Positions 35,586-44,946 of a stretch of 64,000 nucleotides of DNA are shown piece after piece. Origin of the DNA: Acidobacteriota bacterium. GTDB lineage: Bacteria; Actinomycetota; Acidimicrobiia; ATN3. How positions within the stretch are numbered: the stretch's first letter is position 1; each line of letters begins with the position of its first letter. Made by a program: the position numbers and the translations under genes. The notes beneath the pieces were generated by a model. It was not told where the DNA came from and did not search any database. It saw only the letters and a list, made by a program, of their open reading frames with translations. The stretch spans positions 1 through 64,000 of the forward strand of contig QEUQ01000002.1 in the NCBI GenBank assembly GCA_003577105.1. The letters run 5' to 3'.

Positions 35586-36740
35586 TCAAAACCGCAGTAG
35601 CGCCGCGATTCTCCCGAAGACGTCGAGGTCGCCATTGCCCGTCACTATCTCCGTCCGTACATGCTGGCTGAGCGAGGATTCAATCGCCTCTTCCACCACA
35701 TCCGACACTCGGTGCATCCGGTCAGAGCAGACAGGGCACTCCGGTCCGATCGCCGCTATGGAATCGCAGCCTACGCATCGCCACCCCTCGCATGAATAAC
35801 CCCTGGAGACTAGGAGTACCTGAGCGCGCCCGGAGTTCAGCGCCGTGAGGGTCGCCGCGAGCCCCGCGACCGACTTGCCTTTACTCATTCCGGCTCGAAC
35901 CGCAGCTACAAGCTCAGCGTCGTCGCGAGCCTCGGCTTCCCTCTCAATCTCAGCAACGAGCCTCGCGACCTCATCAACGGTCGCGCTCTGCTTCAATCCT
36001 GGCCTCGCGACTACGCGATCGCGGCTCGGCTTGGTAAGTGCCTTCAGGAATTCGACGGTGATGTCTTTGCTTCCAGCAACGACAATGCGCTCGACACCGG
36101 CGGCAGCAAAGGCGGATTCGGCCTCTCTGGCGGTGTGCCTGATGTGCCTGGCGACCTCGGCTTCAATGTGGCGAGAGAATCTTGCTTGCGACCACCCTCC
36201 CTGCTCGTGCCTGCCATGCACGTCGTCGACGACTGAGATGGCTTCTTCGATGAGGGCCCCCATGTAGAAAATGAACAGTCGCGCGGTCTTTCGCCCGATG
36301 AGGACAATTCCGTATCGGCTGTATTCGGATACCAAGGCATTCAAGGGCCGCACAAAGGGGGATGCTTCCAAGACAACGCGATCCTTGGGGATCTGCGGGA
36401 GAGCGAAGTGCTGGAACAAGCCGCGCGGTGAGCATGCAAACACGGCAAGGCCCTGGGCAGATTTCCGCCGAAACTCACCTTCAATGAAAGCCTGGATTCT
36501 AGAGAGGTCTGCGCTCACGACAGCCAAGGTCTTCTTGGTCGGACTTGTTGCGTTGAACGCTCGCTTTCCGGATCGAATGAGCTGCTGAGCCTTGGAGACG
36601 TAGTCGCTCTTGCGTGGATGCGACTTTCCGCTGACATCCATGTAGAGAGTCGAGATGATTTCGCCTCGCCCCTCGAAATCTACGAGGTCCCGCAGTTGCG
36701 CCTCGGTCACAAAATCAAGATTGCGGGCATTGCTAGGCAC
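35586..36740 (-). CDS. baeRF-type bacterial release-factor homologue (eRF1/Vms1-like)
   Basis: 384 aa protein with the layout of bacterial/archaeal eRF1-like (baeRF) proteins. The middle domain carries GGWSQ at residues 181-185 in [15 protein letters not shown], matching the position of the GGQ-like loop in Vms1/eRF1 peptidyl-tRNA hydrolases. A C-terminal zinc ribbon has C322-x2-C325-x9-C335-x2-C338. The family is thought to release peptides from stalled or split ribosomes. The GTG start overlaps the lon stop by 8 bases (GGAGG ahead), so it is translated with the Lon protease, suggesting a joint protein-quality-control role (inference). Confidence 0.8.
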   Translation of the reverse strand: MPSNARNLDFVTEAQLRDLVDFEGRGEIISTLYMDVSGKSHPRKSDYVSKAQQLIRSGKRAFNATSPTKKTLAVVSADLSRIQAFIEGEFRRKSAQGLAVFACSPRGLFQHFALPQIPKDRVVLEASPFVRPLNALVSEYSRYGIVLIGRKTARLFIFYMGALIEEAISVVDDVHGRHEQGGWSQARFSRHIEAEVARHIRHTAREAESAFAAAGVERIVVAGSKDITVEFLKALTKPSRDRVVARPGLKQSATVDEVARLVAEIEREAEARDDAELVAAVRAGMSKGKSVAGLAATLTALNSGRAQVLLVSRGYSCEGWRCVGCDSIAAIGPECPVCSDRMHRVSDVVEEAIESSLSQHVRTEIVTGNGDLDVFGRIAALLRF

Positions 36741-39243
36741 CCTTTCGCCTCCGCTGTGGGGAACCCTTCCTACTCTTTGGGGCAGACCTGCCTCGCGTGC
36801 TCGGCGCCTTGGGCTTCTTTCCGACGCGGCGCGGGCCTCGGCCCTTGGCTAACCCCTTGATGCCCAATGCCTCCTGGACGACCTCGTCAACATGGCGCAC
36901 GAGGACAATCTCGGTGTTCCGTATTACAAACTCGGGAACATCATCGAGATCAACCTCGTTGTCCCGTGGGAGCAGGACGGTTTCGAGTCCGGCTCGATGT
37001 GCGGCAAGCAGCTTCTCCTTGATTCCGCCGACCGGCAGAACCTTTCCCCGAAGAGTCACCTCGCCTGTCATTCCCACGGTCTTTCGGATCGGCTTGCCCG
37101 TCAATGCGGAGACAAGCGCCGTGGTCATTGTCACTCCGGCGGATGGTCCGTCCTTGGGGATTGCGCCGGCGGGCACATGGATGTGCACATCGAACTTCTC
37201 CCACCAGTCGGCCTCTGCCCCTAGCGCATCAGCTCTGCTGCGAGCATAGGTAAAGGCCGCCCGCGCGGATTCCTGCATCACTTGTCCGAGTTGGCCCGTG
37301 AGGGTCAACCCACCCTTGCCGGGAACCAAGCTTGCTTCAACAAAGAGGACGTCGCCGCCCGCGCCAGTGACAGCGAGTCCTGTCGCCAGCCCGACCTCGT
37401 CGGCCTCCTCAGCAACGGTGTGCTGGAACTTCCGTTTTCCGAGGAACTTCGGAACCTGCCGCTCGTCAATTGTCACTTTCCGCCGCTCTTTCGAGGCGAT
37501 GGCGCGTGCAGCCTTTCGAGCCAAAGTAGCGATTTCACGCTCCAGATTTCTTACCCCGGCTTCGCGTGTGTAGTTCTCAATTACGCGCCGAATAGCGGCA
37601 TCTGTAATCGTTAGCTGGCTCGCCTTCAATCCGTGTTCGGATCTCTGCCTGCCGATCAGGAATCTCTTTGCGATCTGCAGCTTGTCAGGCTCGGTGTATC
37701 CGGGAAGCGGCAGAACTTCCATTCGATCGAGCAACGCCGGCGGGATCGTGTCCAAGACATTGGCCGTGGTTATGAAGAGGACACGCGACAAGTCAACGGG
37801 GACGTCTAGATAGTGATCTCGGAACGATCGGTTTTGCTCCGGATCCAGAACTTCAAGAAGCGCTGCAGCAGGATCACCCCGAAAATCGGCCCCGAGTTTG
37901 TCTATCTCGTCAAGCATGACAACCGGATTGATCGTGCCGGCACGCCGCAGTGCTTGGACGATTCGTCCGGGCATTGAGCCGATATAGGTTCGTCTATGGC
38001 CGCGGATCTCGGCCTCGTCTCGAACGCCCCCCAAACTCAGGCGCACGAATTCTCGCCCCGTAGCCTTGGCGATTGACTTTCCGAGGCTTGTCTTGCCAAC
38101 GCCGGGAGGACCCACAAAACACAATATCGGTCCTCGGATCTCACTACTGAGTTGTTTGACGGCGAGATATTCAAGAATTCGGTCCTTGACCTTCTCTAAG
38201 TCGTAGTGGTCTGCATCGAGGATCTTTGCGGCCTTGTTGACGTCGATTTCCTCTGGGGTGGACTTGTCCCATGGAAATGCAAGCATCCAATCGAGATAGG
38301 AGCGAATCACGGCATGCTCCGGGCTGGCTGAAGGAATTCTCTCCAAACGGCCAAGCTCCCGCTCTGCTTCCTTGCGTGCATCATCGGGCATCACGAGCGA
38401 TTCGAGCTGCTCCCTTAGCTCGTCAACCTCGGCCTTCTCGTCAGGTGAGTCTCCGAGCTCGCGTCTGATGATCTCGAGTTGCTTGCGAAGGAGGAACTCA
38501 CGCTGTCCCTGTTCCATCTCAGACTGGACTTCTTCCTGAATCTTCGATCCCATCTGGAGGATGGCCAGCTCTCGATTGATGATCCGCACAAGCTTCTCGA
38601 GGCGCGACTCGACGTCGGTCGTCTCGAGAAGTTCCTGACGCTCTTCGATGGAGATGTTTACGTTGGAGGCCATGAAGTCGGCAAGGTTGTCCGGTTCGGA
38701 GATGTTGATGGCCGCGACAAAGAGTTGGTCGGGTATGTAAGGGGCCATCTCGACCATTTGCTGGAATGAAGCAAGTACGTTTCGTACCAGGGCGTCAATC
38801 TTCGGCGATTCAGATTGCGGCGGAGTGACGACCTCCACATCACCGCGGAAATATGGCGAAGTTGCCGTGATCTTGGTTAGCCGAATCCTTGCGAGGCCCT
38901 CAACCACAATACGGATGGTCCCGTCGGGAAACCTGAGCATTTGGACAATTCGAGCCGCCGTGCCAAACGAGTACAAGTCAGTCGCCGTGGGATCCTCGAT
39001 CTCCGGATCGCGTAGGGCAACAAGGCCAATGGTCTTATTTCCCGCAACGGCCTCATCCACCAGCCGCTTCGACGATTCACGCCCAACCATTACCGGAGCG
39101 ACGATCTCCGGGTAGAGAACCATGTCCCTCAGCGGGAGAATCGGCAGATTCTCCGGAATCAGCACGTCACCTTCGTCCGGATCTCCCGGACTGGTGATGT
39201 CGACTCCAATTTCTACCCCAAGACTGTCTTTCTTCTCTGTCAC
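36733..39243 (-). CDS. lon: ATP-dependent protease Lon
   Basis: 836 aa LonA. The N-terminal substrate domain (about residues 25-230, [14 protein letters not shown]) is followed by the AAA+ module with Walker [11 protein letters not shown] and Walker [10 protein letters not shown]. The protease domain has catalytic Ser in PKDGPSAGV and Lys in [14 protein letters not shown]. The C-terminal tail is Arg/Lys-rich ([19 protein letters not shown]). Start GTG at 39243. Degrades misfolded and regulatory proteins. Coupled to the downstream baeRF-like gene. I did not find a HspR-type inverted repeat in the 104-base upstream gap, so heat regulation is not shown. Confidence 0.97.
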   Translation of the reverse strand: MTEKKDSLGVEIGVDITSPGDPDEGDVLIPENLPILPLRDMVLYPEIVAPVMVGRESSKRLVDEAVAGNKTIGLVALRDPEIEDPTATDLYSFGTAARIVQMLRFPDGTIRIVVEGLARIRLTKITATSPYFRGDVEVVTPPQSESPKIDALVRNVLASFQQMVEMAPYIPDQLFVAAINISEPDNLADFMASNVNISIEERQELLETTDVESRLEKLVRIINRELAILQMGSKIQEEVQSEMEQGQREFLLRKQLEIIRRELGDSPDEKAEVDELREQLESLVMPDDARKEAERELGRLERIPSASPEHAVIRSYLDWMLAFPWDKSTPEEIDVNKAAKILDADHYDLEKVKDRILEYLAVKQLSSEIRGPILCFVGPPGVGKTSLGKSIAKATGREFVRLSLGGVRDEAEIRGHRRTYIGSMPGRIVQALRRAGTINPVVMLDEIDKLGADFRGDPAAALLEVLDPEQNRSFRDHYLDVPVDLSRVLFITTANVLDTIPPALLDRMEVLPLPGYTEPDKLQIAKRFLIGRQRSEHGLKASQLTITDAAIRRVIENYTREAGVRNLEREIATLARKAARAIASKERRKVTIDERQVPKFLGKRKFQHTVAEEADEVGLATGLAVTGAGGDVLFVEASLVPGKGGLTLTGQLGQVMQESARAAFTYARSRADALGAEADWWEKFDVHIHVPAGAIPKDGPSAGVTMTTALVSALTGKPIRKTVGMTGEVTLRGKVLPVGGIKEKLLAAHRAGLETVLLPRDNEVDLDDVPEFVIRNTEIVLVRHVDEVVQEALGIKGLAKGRGPRRVGKKPKAPSTRGRSAPKSRKGSPQRRRKGA

Positions 39244-39347
39244 CGGTACGGGTACTTCCTAGTCTCCAATGTAGTTACGAAACGCCGAGTGCAACTTGCG
39301 AACTGAATCCAGCCATGACTGCAACACCGCTTGATTCAAGAGTGTTC

Positions 39348-39755
39348 CTATTCGATGTCGACCCGGCGCACCCTGTCGCGCGTCCGCCGGCTCTCACCGG
39401 AGAGCATATCGATGGCTCCAGCCGCAGCCTCAACAAGGTCCGCAATTGCATTGGCCAAGCGATCTGTTGTCTCGGGCCTGACTCCCCTCGCCGCGCCATA
39501 GGCGACACCGATCGGACATGCATAGCATTCCGCGTGTCTTTGGCTCTCCTGATCTTCAGATTCGCGCTGGCCTCCGCGACTCGGGGCGCCGTTTTCGGCG
39601 CCATCTGACTCGCCCGCGCGGAAGTGGTCAGTCACGACTTCGAAATCGGGCTCATTAAGTGGATCGCCCTGCAGCGAAAAGCGTTCGCGCCCCCGGGTCG
39701 AGTCGTGCTGCTCATTCTGGTTGGAACCGACATCGAGGAATTCAATTTCAGGCAA
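39348..39755 (-). CDS. small DUF5304-like protein in ArsA cluster
   Basis: 135 aa. The N-terminal 75 residues are charged and low-complexity. The C-terminal half contains a CYACPIGVAYGAARGVRPE segment followed by helices DRLANAIADLVEAAAGAIDML. This resembles the C-x2-C-P motif of DUF5304, a small protein commonly encoded beside ArsA-like ATPases in actinobacteria. The TTG at 39755 has GGAGG about 9 bases before it. Placed at the end of the SRPBCC-ArsA run. Function unknown. Confidence 0.65.
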   Translation of the reverse strand: MPEIEFLDVGSNQNEQHDSTRGRERFSLQGDPLNEPDFEVVTDHFRAGESDGAENGAPSRGGQRESEDQESQRHAECYACPIGVAYGAARGVRPETTDRLANAIADLVEAAAGAIDMLSGESRRTRDRVRRVDIE

Positions 39756-39773
39756 GCCTCTTTACCTCCGACG

Positions 39774-40934
39774 TCAGCGGAAGCTGACTACCAATTCTTC
39801 GTCTTGAAATGTGGCACATACGATCTCACGTCTGAGAAGAGCTTGCGGAAGTACGAGAGCTCGCTTGTACGGGCCCGCCCGAACGAAGAGATCCTCTGCG
39901 TTGCGAGCAACCTCCAAGTCGCTCTTGTCGGCGAAGGGAAGTCGAAGATGGAGATCGTAGCCCTCGGGGCTCTCGACCACCGTCATCGGCTCGTCACTGC
40001 TCATCACTGCCGCCGGATCCGAATCCCCATATACGACCTGCGCCAGATCATCGAGTGCCGTGAGTCCGTAAGGTTCTCTGCGCGTGAGCGGCACCTCTAG
40101 CACGGGCAATGCTCCAAACGAATCCCTCACTTCGGCCAAGTGGTCGATCTGCGCAGATCGCCAATCGGCGAACCACGGATCTGAAACCTCATCAGGGAGG
40201 AGTCGATTGGCTATGACAGCATCTACCGAATAGCCGAAGAGAGAGAGATAGGTATACGTGCGCCGGCTCTCCGCAAGAACCACCTTCTCGGGATTGAGTA
40301 CGAGCCGAATGGATGAGCGCTTGCCATTGCTGAGCAGGGCGCGTGCAGCTGCCAAACGTGAATACATGCCCTCGGTTGCATCGAGGACTCCGTCAGATGC
40401 CACCGGGGCGCTTGTCACCCGGGTCAGTACGGGCCTCACAACCTTGACGACCGACCGGCCTGCCGGCCAGACCTTGCGCATCCACCACCTCATGACATCT
40501 GGAAGGCTCAGAAAGCGCAACGTCTCCGCCGTCGGCGCCGAGTCGACAATGAGAAGATCCCACTCGCCGGACTGAGCGTAGTCGGCAAGGTCAATCAGGC
40601 CGAATATCTCCTCAAGGCCTGGAAATACCGCAAGCTCTTCGGCCTCGACTCCGTCGACACCTGACCAGTTCAGGATCTCAACAAGATGATCTCTGATCTC
40701 ACCCCAGCCATCTTCGAGGCGCCTCTGGGCGTCCACCTGCCGGCAGAAGAGGCCGTCGGAAATAGGCGTCACCTCGTGCCCAATCTCGAGATCGAATGCG
40801 TCCGCGAGGCTGTGCGCGGGGTCCGTCGAGATCACGAGCGTGCGGTATCCGAGCTTGGAGGCGCGCACTCCGGTTGCAGCCGCAAGTGTGGTCTTGCCCA
40901 CCCCGCCCTTGCCTGTGAAGACCAGAGATCTCAT
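39774..40934 (-). CDS. ArsA family ATPase with HSP20-like C-terminal domain
   Basis: 386 aa P-loop ATPase of the ArsA/GET3 group. Deviant Walker A GKGGVGKTT; signature region ISTDPAHSLADAFD; VDSAPTAETLRFL (switch region). The last about 80 residues match the ArsA HSP20-like domain seen in actinobacterial homologues (ESPEGYDLHLRLPF). It is a single-ATPase form. In eukaryotes GET3 targets tail-anchored proteins; arsenic efflux is unlikely because no arsB or arsD gene is adjacent. Its ATG and the SRPBCC stop... are joined by a 4-base ATGA overlap, showing coupling with the SRPBCC gene upstream. Confidence 0.88.
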   Translation of the reverse strand: MRSLVFTGKGGVGKTTLAAATGVRASKLGYRTLVISTDPAHSLADAFDLEIGHEVTPISDGLFCRQVDAQRRLEDGWGEIRDHLVEILNWSGVDGVEAEELAVFPGLEEIFGLIDLADYAQSGEWDLLIVDSAPTAETLRFLSLPDVMRWWMRKVWPAGRSVVKVVRPVLTRVTSAPVASDGVLDATEGMYSRLAAARALLSNGKRSSIRLVLNPEKVVLAESRRTYTYLSLFGYSVDAVIANRLLPDEVSDPWFADWRSAQIDHLAEVRDSFGALPVLEVPLTRREPYGLTALDDLAQVVYGDSDPAAVMSSDEPMTVVESPEGYDLHLRLPFADKSDLEVARNAEDLFVRAGPYKRALVLPQALLRREIVCATFQDEELVVSFR

Positions 40935-41371
40935 GCCTCAACGTACCCCTGAAGCTCCTTGAGCGCAGAGCTGACGATCACATTCTCAGCCCTCTTTCGC
41001 AGTGGCCCTAGTGGAATTGATAGCTCGGCACTCACTTTGTAAGTGACCTTTGTCAAATTCTTGTCAAGAGAATCAAAGCGGTAGAAGCCGTCGAGGTGCT
41101 TGATATCTGCCCTTAGCAAGGGCCCGGTGATCTTGCCTTCTCTTAGCACCCATCGCATTTCGCGAGGCGGGTCAAACTCGTACTCGAGCGTGTATTCAGC
41201 CGTGAAGCCCAGGGCTCCGGAGGTGTATTTCACGCAGGTCGGCTGCCCGTCGGACCTGGATTCCAGCACCTCGACCTCGCGAACATTTCCTGTCCAGGCC
41301 GGGTAGGACCGGAAATCGCTTACAGCCTCAAATAGCTCCTCTGGCGAGGCCGCTACGGTGCGGCTCTGCAT
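40931..41371 (-). CDS. SRPBCC (START/polyketide cyclase-like) family protein
   Basis: About 146 aa helix-grip protein: SPEELFEAVSDFRSYPAWTGNVREVEVLE, then LEYEFDPPREMRWVLREGK and VTYKVSAEL, the typical SRPBCC pattern with a hydrophobic pocket. The ATG at 41371 has AAGAAGGA before it; a TTG at 41386 is an alternative. The long frame reaching 41566 would overlap the zinc-ribbon gene. ArsA-SRPBCC pairs are common in actinobacteria, where lipid binding or membrane-protein handling has been suggested. Ligand unknown. Confidence 0.85.
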   Translation of the reverse strand: MQSRTVAASPEELFEAVSDFRSYPAWTGNVREVEVLESRSDGQPTCVKYTSGALGFTAEYTLEYEFDPPREMRWVLREGKITGPLLRADIKHLDGFYRFDSLDKNLTKVTYKVSAELSIPLGPLRKRAENVIVSSALKELQGYVEA

Positions 41372-41435
41372 TCCTTCTTCGCGCAAGTGGGTCTCCGATG
41401 CTGCGAGCGTGTTCGTACTCGGGTATGGCCGTGAA

Positions 41436-42590
41436 TCAGGTGGGAGCGCCGTCTCCGCTCTGACCGCCGCTGTCGCCGCCGCCAGGATCGCCGCCAGATG
41501 GCACAAGCGTTTGGGGTGCCGGGCCTCTGGGATTCTTCTGGTCGAGCTCCCGCACCTTACCTGCAAGCACGAAACTCAGCGCAAGCAAGAGCGCCACCGA
41601 TAGGACGAGTACGAGCAGCATGCGCTTTACGGTGAGAACTTGAATTCCCTTTGCACCCGCCTGGACCCGAGCGTCCATGGCCGATATTAGCCATGTCGCG
41701 AGCGCGGCAGCTGCAAAAATCAGCCTCACCCACAAGATTGACTTGTCGTTAAGCAGAATTGCGCACGCGACTAGCCACAGAACCAAGAGCCCTCGCCCGA
41801 TGGCATCGCCCTTGTGGCCTGCTGCCCACTGGCCGCCTCCCGGAATTGCACCCCAGGCGGCTGCCTGCCCGGGTGTGGCGGCGGGCCTCTTTCCTGATTC
41901 CGTTTCCTTTATGTACTCGGCGAACATCGAGGAACCGCAGACGCTGCACGTCATGGCTTCAATGTCGTTCGTTCCTCCGCACGAACTGCATTGCCAGAGA
42001 AGACGACCAGCTCCGTCTTTGATGATCCCAGCCTTGTTCTCAGTTGAAACGCCGCCGTACTGCGACGGCCGTTGGGAAACTGAACCGGCCGGCCCGGGTG
42101 CAGCCGGCATCTGTGTGGCACCGGCGGCCTGATTGACGGCTGTCGTCAGCTGCGGAGATGGGGTGGCGGCGGGAGGACTTGCCGGCGCGGCGACCGCAGA
42201 CACCCCACCGTCGTAGTGGAGGTCCTGCTCGGATACCGCTCCGGGTGCTGTACCCCCTGCGACTCCGTAGGTCGGGACTGCGAAGCCAGATGCTTGTGGC
42301 GGCGCCTCAGGGGCAGGCGAGCCAGTCGCGCTAACCGCTCCAACCGAAGGCGGCGTGCCCCCTGATGGCTCAGGTATTGCAAATCCGGATGCAGGCTTGG
42401 TGGCTGCAACGAAGGATGGAGCAGACGGTGTCCCCGCGCCGTAAGGCATCTGAGGCTGCGGCGGCGCCGCGGGCGATGGCGGCGCCGCGGGTGCCGCTGG
42501 CGGTGCCTGCGGTTGCTCGAAGCTCTGATGGCACTGACCGCACCAGCGTGCTCCGTCGGGATTGCTGGCGCCGCAGCTAGGACAATTCAC
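41436..42590 (-). CDS. zinc-ribbon membrane protein with Pro/Ala/Gln-rich linker
   Basis: About 384 aa. N-terminal zinc ribbon CPSC-CGQC, a long Pro/Ala/Gln/Ser-rich linker (about residues 25-200), a second zinc ribbon CSSCGGTND...CSVC, then several hydrophobic helices (LLVLWLVACAILL, LIFAAAALATWLI, LLVLVLSVALLLAL). The C-terminus is Gly/Pro-rich. GTG at 42590 places the first zinc ribbon at the very N-terminus; a TTG at 42617 is the alternative start. Probably a membrane adaptor; located upstream of the SRPBCC-ArsA genes on the same strand. Function unknown. Confidence 0.72.
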   Translation of the reverse strand: MNCPSCGASNPDGARWCGQCHQSFEQPQAPPAAPAAPPSPAAPPQPQMPYGAGTPSAPSFVAATKPASGFAIPEPSGGTPPSVGAVSATGSPAPEAPPQASGFAVPTYGVAGGTAPGAVSEQDLHYDGGVSAVAAPASPPAATPSPQLTTAVNQAAGATQMPAAPGPAGSVSQRPSQYGGVSTENKAGIIKDGAGRLLWQCSSCGGTNDIEAMTCSVCGSSMFAEYIKETESGKRPAATPGQAAAWGAIPGGGQWAAGHKGDAIGRGLLVLWLVACAILLNDKSILWVRLIFAAAALATWLISAMDARVQAGAKGIQVLTVKRMLLVLVLSVALLLALSFVLAGKVRELDQKNPRGPAPQTLVPSGGDPGGGDSGGQSGDGAPT

Positions 42591-42670
42591 TTGGTGGGAT
42601 ACCGCCCTTCGATCCAAGCCTCAGCAGGAGGTCGGGGATCGCATGGTGAGATTTCCAGGTTCGGAGGCAA

Positions 42671-43789
42671 TTATGACGCGCAGGCCTTGAGCGCGAGGGA
42701 GATCTCGTTACGAGCCAGATCATCGCGCTCCGTTGCATGCCGGCCCCTCAAGCTTTCTGCGCTCCGGTCGGTGCCGACCTCCCCTAGGGCCCAGGCAGCG
42801 GTCGCCCGCAGCATTGGGCGAGGGTGCCCGAGAAATTCCGTAGCAAGCTCTACATAGCTTGGATCACCTGAATTCCCCAATGCGATAAGCGCATTCCTGT
42901 GGAGATACTCATAGTCATTGCGCGGCATATAGAACCGCCGAAATCGCTCCGCGAGCATCGACGGCCGGGTGCAGAGAATTTCGGGAACCGAAACCCACGA
43001 CTCGTCATTACTAGCAGGCAGCCCGGTAGGGGCAGGGGGTGTGGCCCTCAGAGACCTCCTGTTGATCGGGCAACTGTCCTGGCACTCGTCGCACCCGTAG
43101 ATACGGTCGCCTATTTGGCGCCTGAATGACATCGGGATTAGACCAGGGGCCTGCAGTAGGTAGGCGATACATCTCCTCGAATCGATCACTCCGGGACTCA
43201 CGATCGCGCGCGTTGGGCAGGAGTCGATACATGACGTGCAGGCCCCGCAACTTGAGGACTCTCCCTGGGTCGTAGCAAGACTTGCAGTGGTCAGAATCGA
43301 GCCGAATACCACCCACGAACCGGCCGAAGGCGTGATCACATTTGAGTTCTTACCGAAAAACCCGAGACCCGCGCGTACGGCTGGAGCGCGATCGACCAGG
43401 GCGTTGGAATCGGAAAGCACCACTGCGCGGTAGCTCTGCCTTCGCAGAACATCCGCGAGGGTCTCAAGTTTGGCTCGCAGGAGGCGGTAGTGGTCTTGCC
43501 AGGCGTAACGGGCAACGCGCGCGTAGCCCGAGCCCGGCTTTTGCGCGGCGGGCCGCCAGTACCCGAGGGCCGCAGTAACAATGGACTTGGCGCCTGCAAG
43601 AGTCGAATCTGGAAAGCAGGATCGGGCCGGATCAGCCATTACGAACTTCATCGCGCCGAAGTACCCTAGGCCGGCCCTCGTTGTGATCGCCGAGCGAGTC
43701 TCCTCGAAGGGATCAGCTGCTCCAAATCCAATTGCTGAAAGGCCGATTTCACGCGCCACTGTTCTGAGTTCGGTTTCAATAAGTGACAC
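42671..43789 (-). CDS. queG: epoxyqueuosine reductase
   Basis: Last step of queuosine synthesis in tRNA: reduces epoxyqueuosine using cobalamin and two 4Fe-4S clusters. Motifs: the N-terminal QueG domain (AREIGLSAIGFGAADPF), DRAPAVRAGLGFFGKN, and ferredoxin cysteines CGACTSCIDSCPT and CDECQDSCPINRR. A C-terminal HEAT-like region has ALIALGNSGDP and WALGEVG. About 372 aa. The GTG at 43789 is chosen because GGGGAG lies before it. No other queuosine genes are in the window, so precursor salvage or genes elsewhere must supply queuosine. Confidence 0.93.
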   Translation of the reverse strand: MSLIETELRTVAREIGLSAIGFGAADPFEETRSAITTRAGLGYFGAMKFVMADPARSCFPDSTLAGAKSIVTAALGYWRPAAQKPGSGYARVARYAWQDHYRLLRAKLETLADVLRRQSYRAVVLSDSNALVDRAPAVRAGLGFFGKNSNVITPSAGSWVVFGSILTTASLATTQGESSSCGACTSCIDSCPTRAIVSPGVIDSRRCIAYLLQAPGLIPMSFRRQIGDRIYGCDECQDSCPINRRSLRATPPAPTGLPASNDESWVSVPEILCTRPSMLAERFRRFYMPRNDYEYLHRNALIALGNSGDPSYVELATEFLGHPRPMLRATAAWALGEVGTDRSAESLRGRHATERDDLARNEISLALKACAS

Positions 43790-43837
43790 ATGGACTCCCC
43801 GATTCACAAGGACCTCCGAATTCCCGCAAAGGGAACG

Positions 43838-44419
43838 CTATGCCCGCCTGCGCCGACCCAATCTCGCCTTTCCCTTATCTGCCTGAGAGGCCTTCGCCTT
43901 GGCCGAGTCGTATACCTGCAGCTCTTCGGCAAGGGAATTACCTGCCCTAACCTCCCTCTTCACGTCATCCACGATCCACTCGGCGACTCGCGCCTGACCC
44001 GCTAGGAGAAAGCTGAAGCTGACTATCCACCCTCCACCCTTGCGCTTCTCACTCGCCCAGCTTTCGTCGAAAATCAGTGGCGGTAACTGAATCATTCGCG
44101 ACTTGAGATTGAGAATCAGGGCCTCTTCCACCGAGGTCTGCGAAGTCATCCGATCGGTGCCGGGATACCAGCCGCGTACCGCCGAGATTGCCTCAGCTGG
44201 GTTTCTCGGAACTGGATCCAAGCGAGGCGCCGGCTCGACGGCCTCAACCACCTTGGGAGCCGGCTTCTGCGCGCGCCGTCTATCCCGGTCAAGCAGCAGT
44301 TGGTCGAGTTTGCGTAAGAAGGACTCATCAACGACCAGGTGAAACTTCTCCTGGTCAGCATCAACGAGGACTACGCCGTCGAGATTGGATGTGTACTTCG
44401 AGAATTCAAGGTCCTTCAA
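43838..44419 (-). CDS. protein of unknown function, weak SepH-like N-terminus
   Basis: 193 aa hydrophilic protein with no signal peptide or membrane helix. An N-terminal segment (LDGVVLVDADQEKFHLVVDE) faintly resembles the N-terminus of the actinobacterial division protein SepH, but the expected helix-turn-helix that follows is not visible. A central part has a WYPGTDRM motif and GGGWIVSFSFLLAGQARVAEWIVDD. The C-terminus is strongly basic (GKARLGRRRRA), perhaps nucleic-acid or membrane binding. It lies upstream of queG on the same strand. Function unknown. Confidence 0.68.
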   Translation of the reverse strand: MKDLEFSKYTSNLDGVVLVDADQEKFHLVVDESFLRKLDQLLLDRDRRRAQKPAPKVVEAVEPAPRLDPVPRNPAEAISAVRGWYPGTDRMTSQTSVEEALILNLKSRMIQLPPLIFDESWASEKRKGGGWIVSFSFLLAGQARVAEWIVDDVKREVRAGNSLAEELQVYDSAKAKASQADKGKARLGRRRRA

Positions 44420-44524
44420 GCTCGCCTTCCTTTGCGGGCGTCATTTCGATTTCGGTCATCTAGCAGTCCCATGCGGCTAGTCTCATGAAGCGAAGCAAAC
44501 GCATCTGCCGATCAGGGGATTTAC

Positions 44525-44944
44525 GTGGAGACTTACACATTCACACATCGAATCAGCACCGCAGGCAATGGCGACATCATTGATCTCACGAACTATTGCC
44601 AGCAAGCCCTCGGGGACTCCGGTGTCAGAGAAGGCGTTCTTATCTGCTTTGTTTCTCATTCAACCTGTGCAATTACGGCCATGGAACTTGAGCCGGGAGC
44701 CGTAGCCGACTTGACAGCGTGGCTTGACGCTGCGATACCCGCAGACGCGAAGTACCAACACAACATCTTGAACCACGATACGAACGCGCACGCGCATTTG
44801 CGGTCCGCAATTCTCGGACCCTCAATTGCAGTTCCAATTGCGAATTCCGTCTTACTATTTGGCACATGGCAAACGCCGGTTCTCGTTGATAGCGATGATC
44901 GGCCCCGTACGCGCGATGTGACGTTTCAGGTCATCGGTACCTAA
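44525..44944 (+). CDS. YjbQ/UPF0047 family protein
   Basis: 139 aa. The family signatures are HSTCAITAMELEPG and NHDTNAHAHLRSAILGPS, with conserved histidines, and a C-terminal GTWQTPVLVD. YjbQ proteins have weak thiamine-phosphate synthase activity in some assays, but the real role is unclear. GTG at 44525 follows AGGGGA. Stands alone between divergent and convergent genes. Confidence 0.92.
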   Translation: METYTFTHRISTAGNGDIIDLTNYCQQALGDSGVREGVLICFVSHSTCAITAMELEPGAVADLTAWLDAAIPADAKYQHNILNHDTNAHAHLRSAILGPSIAVPIANSVLLFGTWQTPVLVDSDDRPRTRDVTFQVIGT

Positions 44945-44946
44945 TC

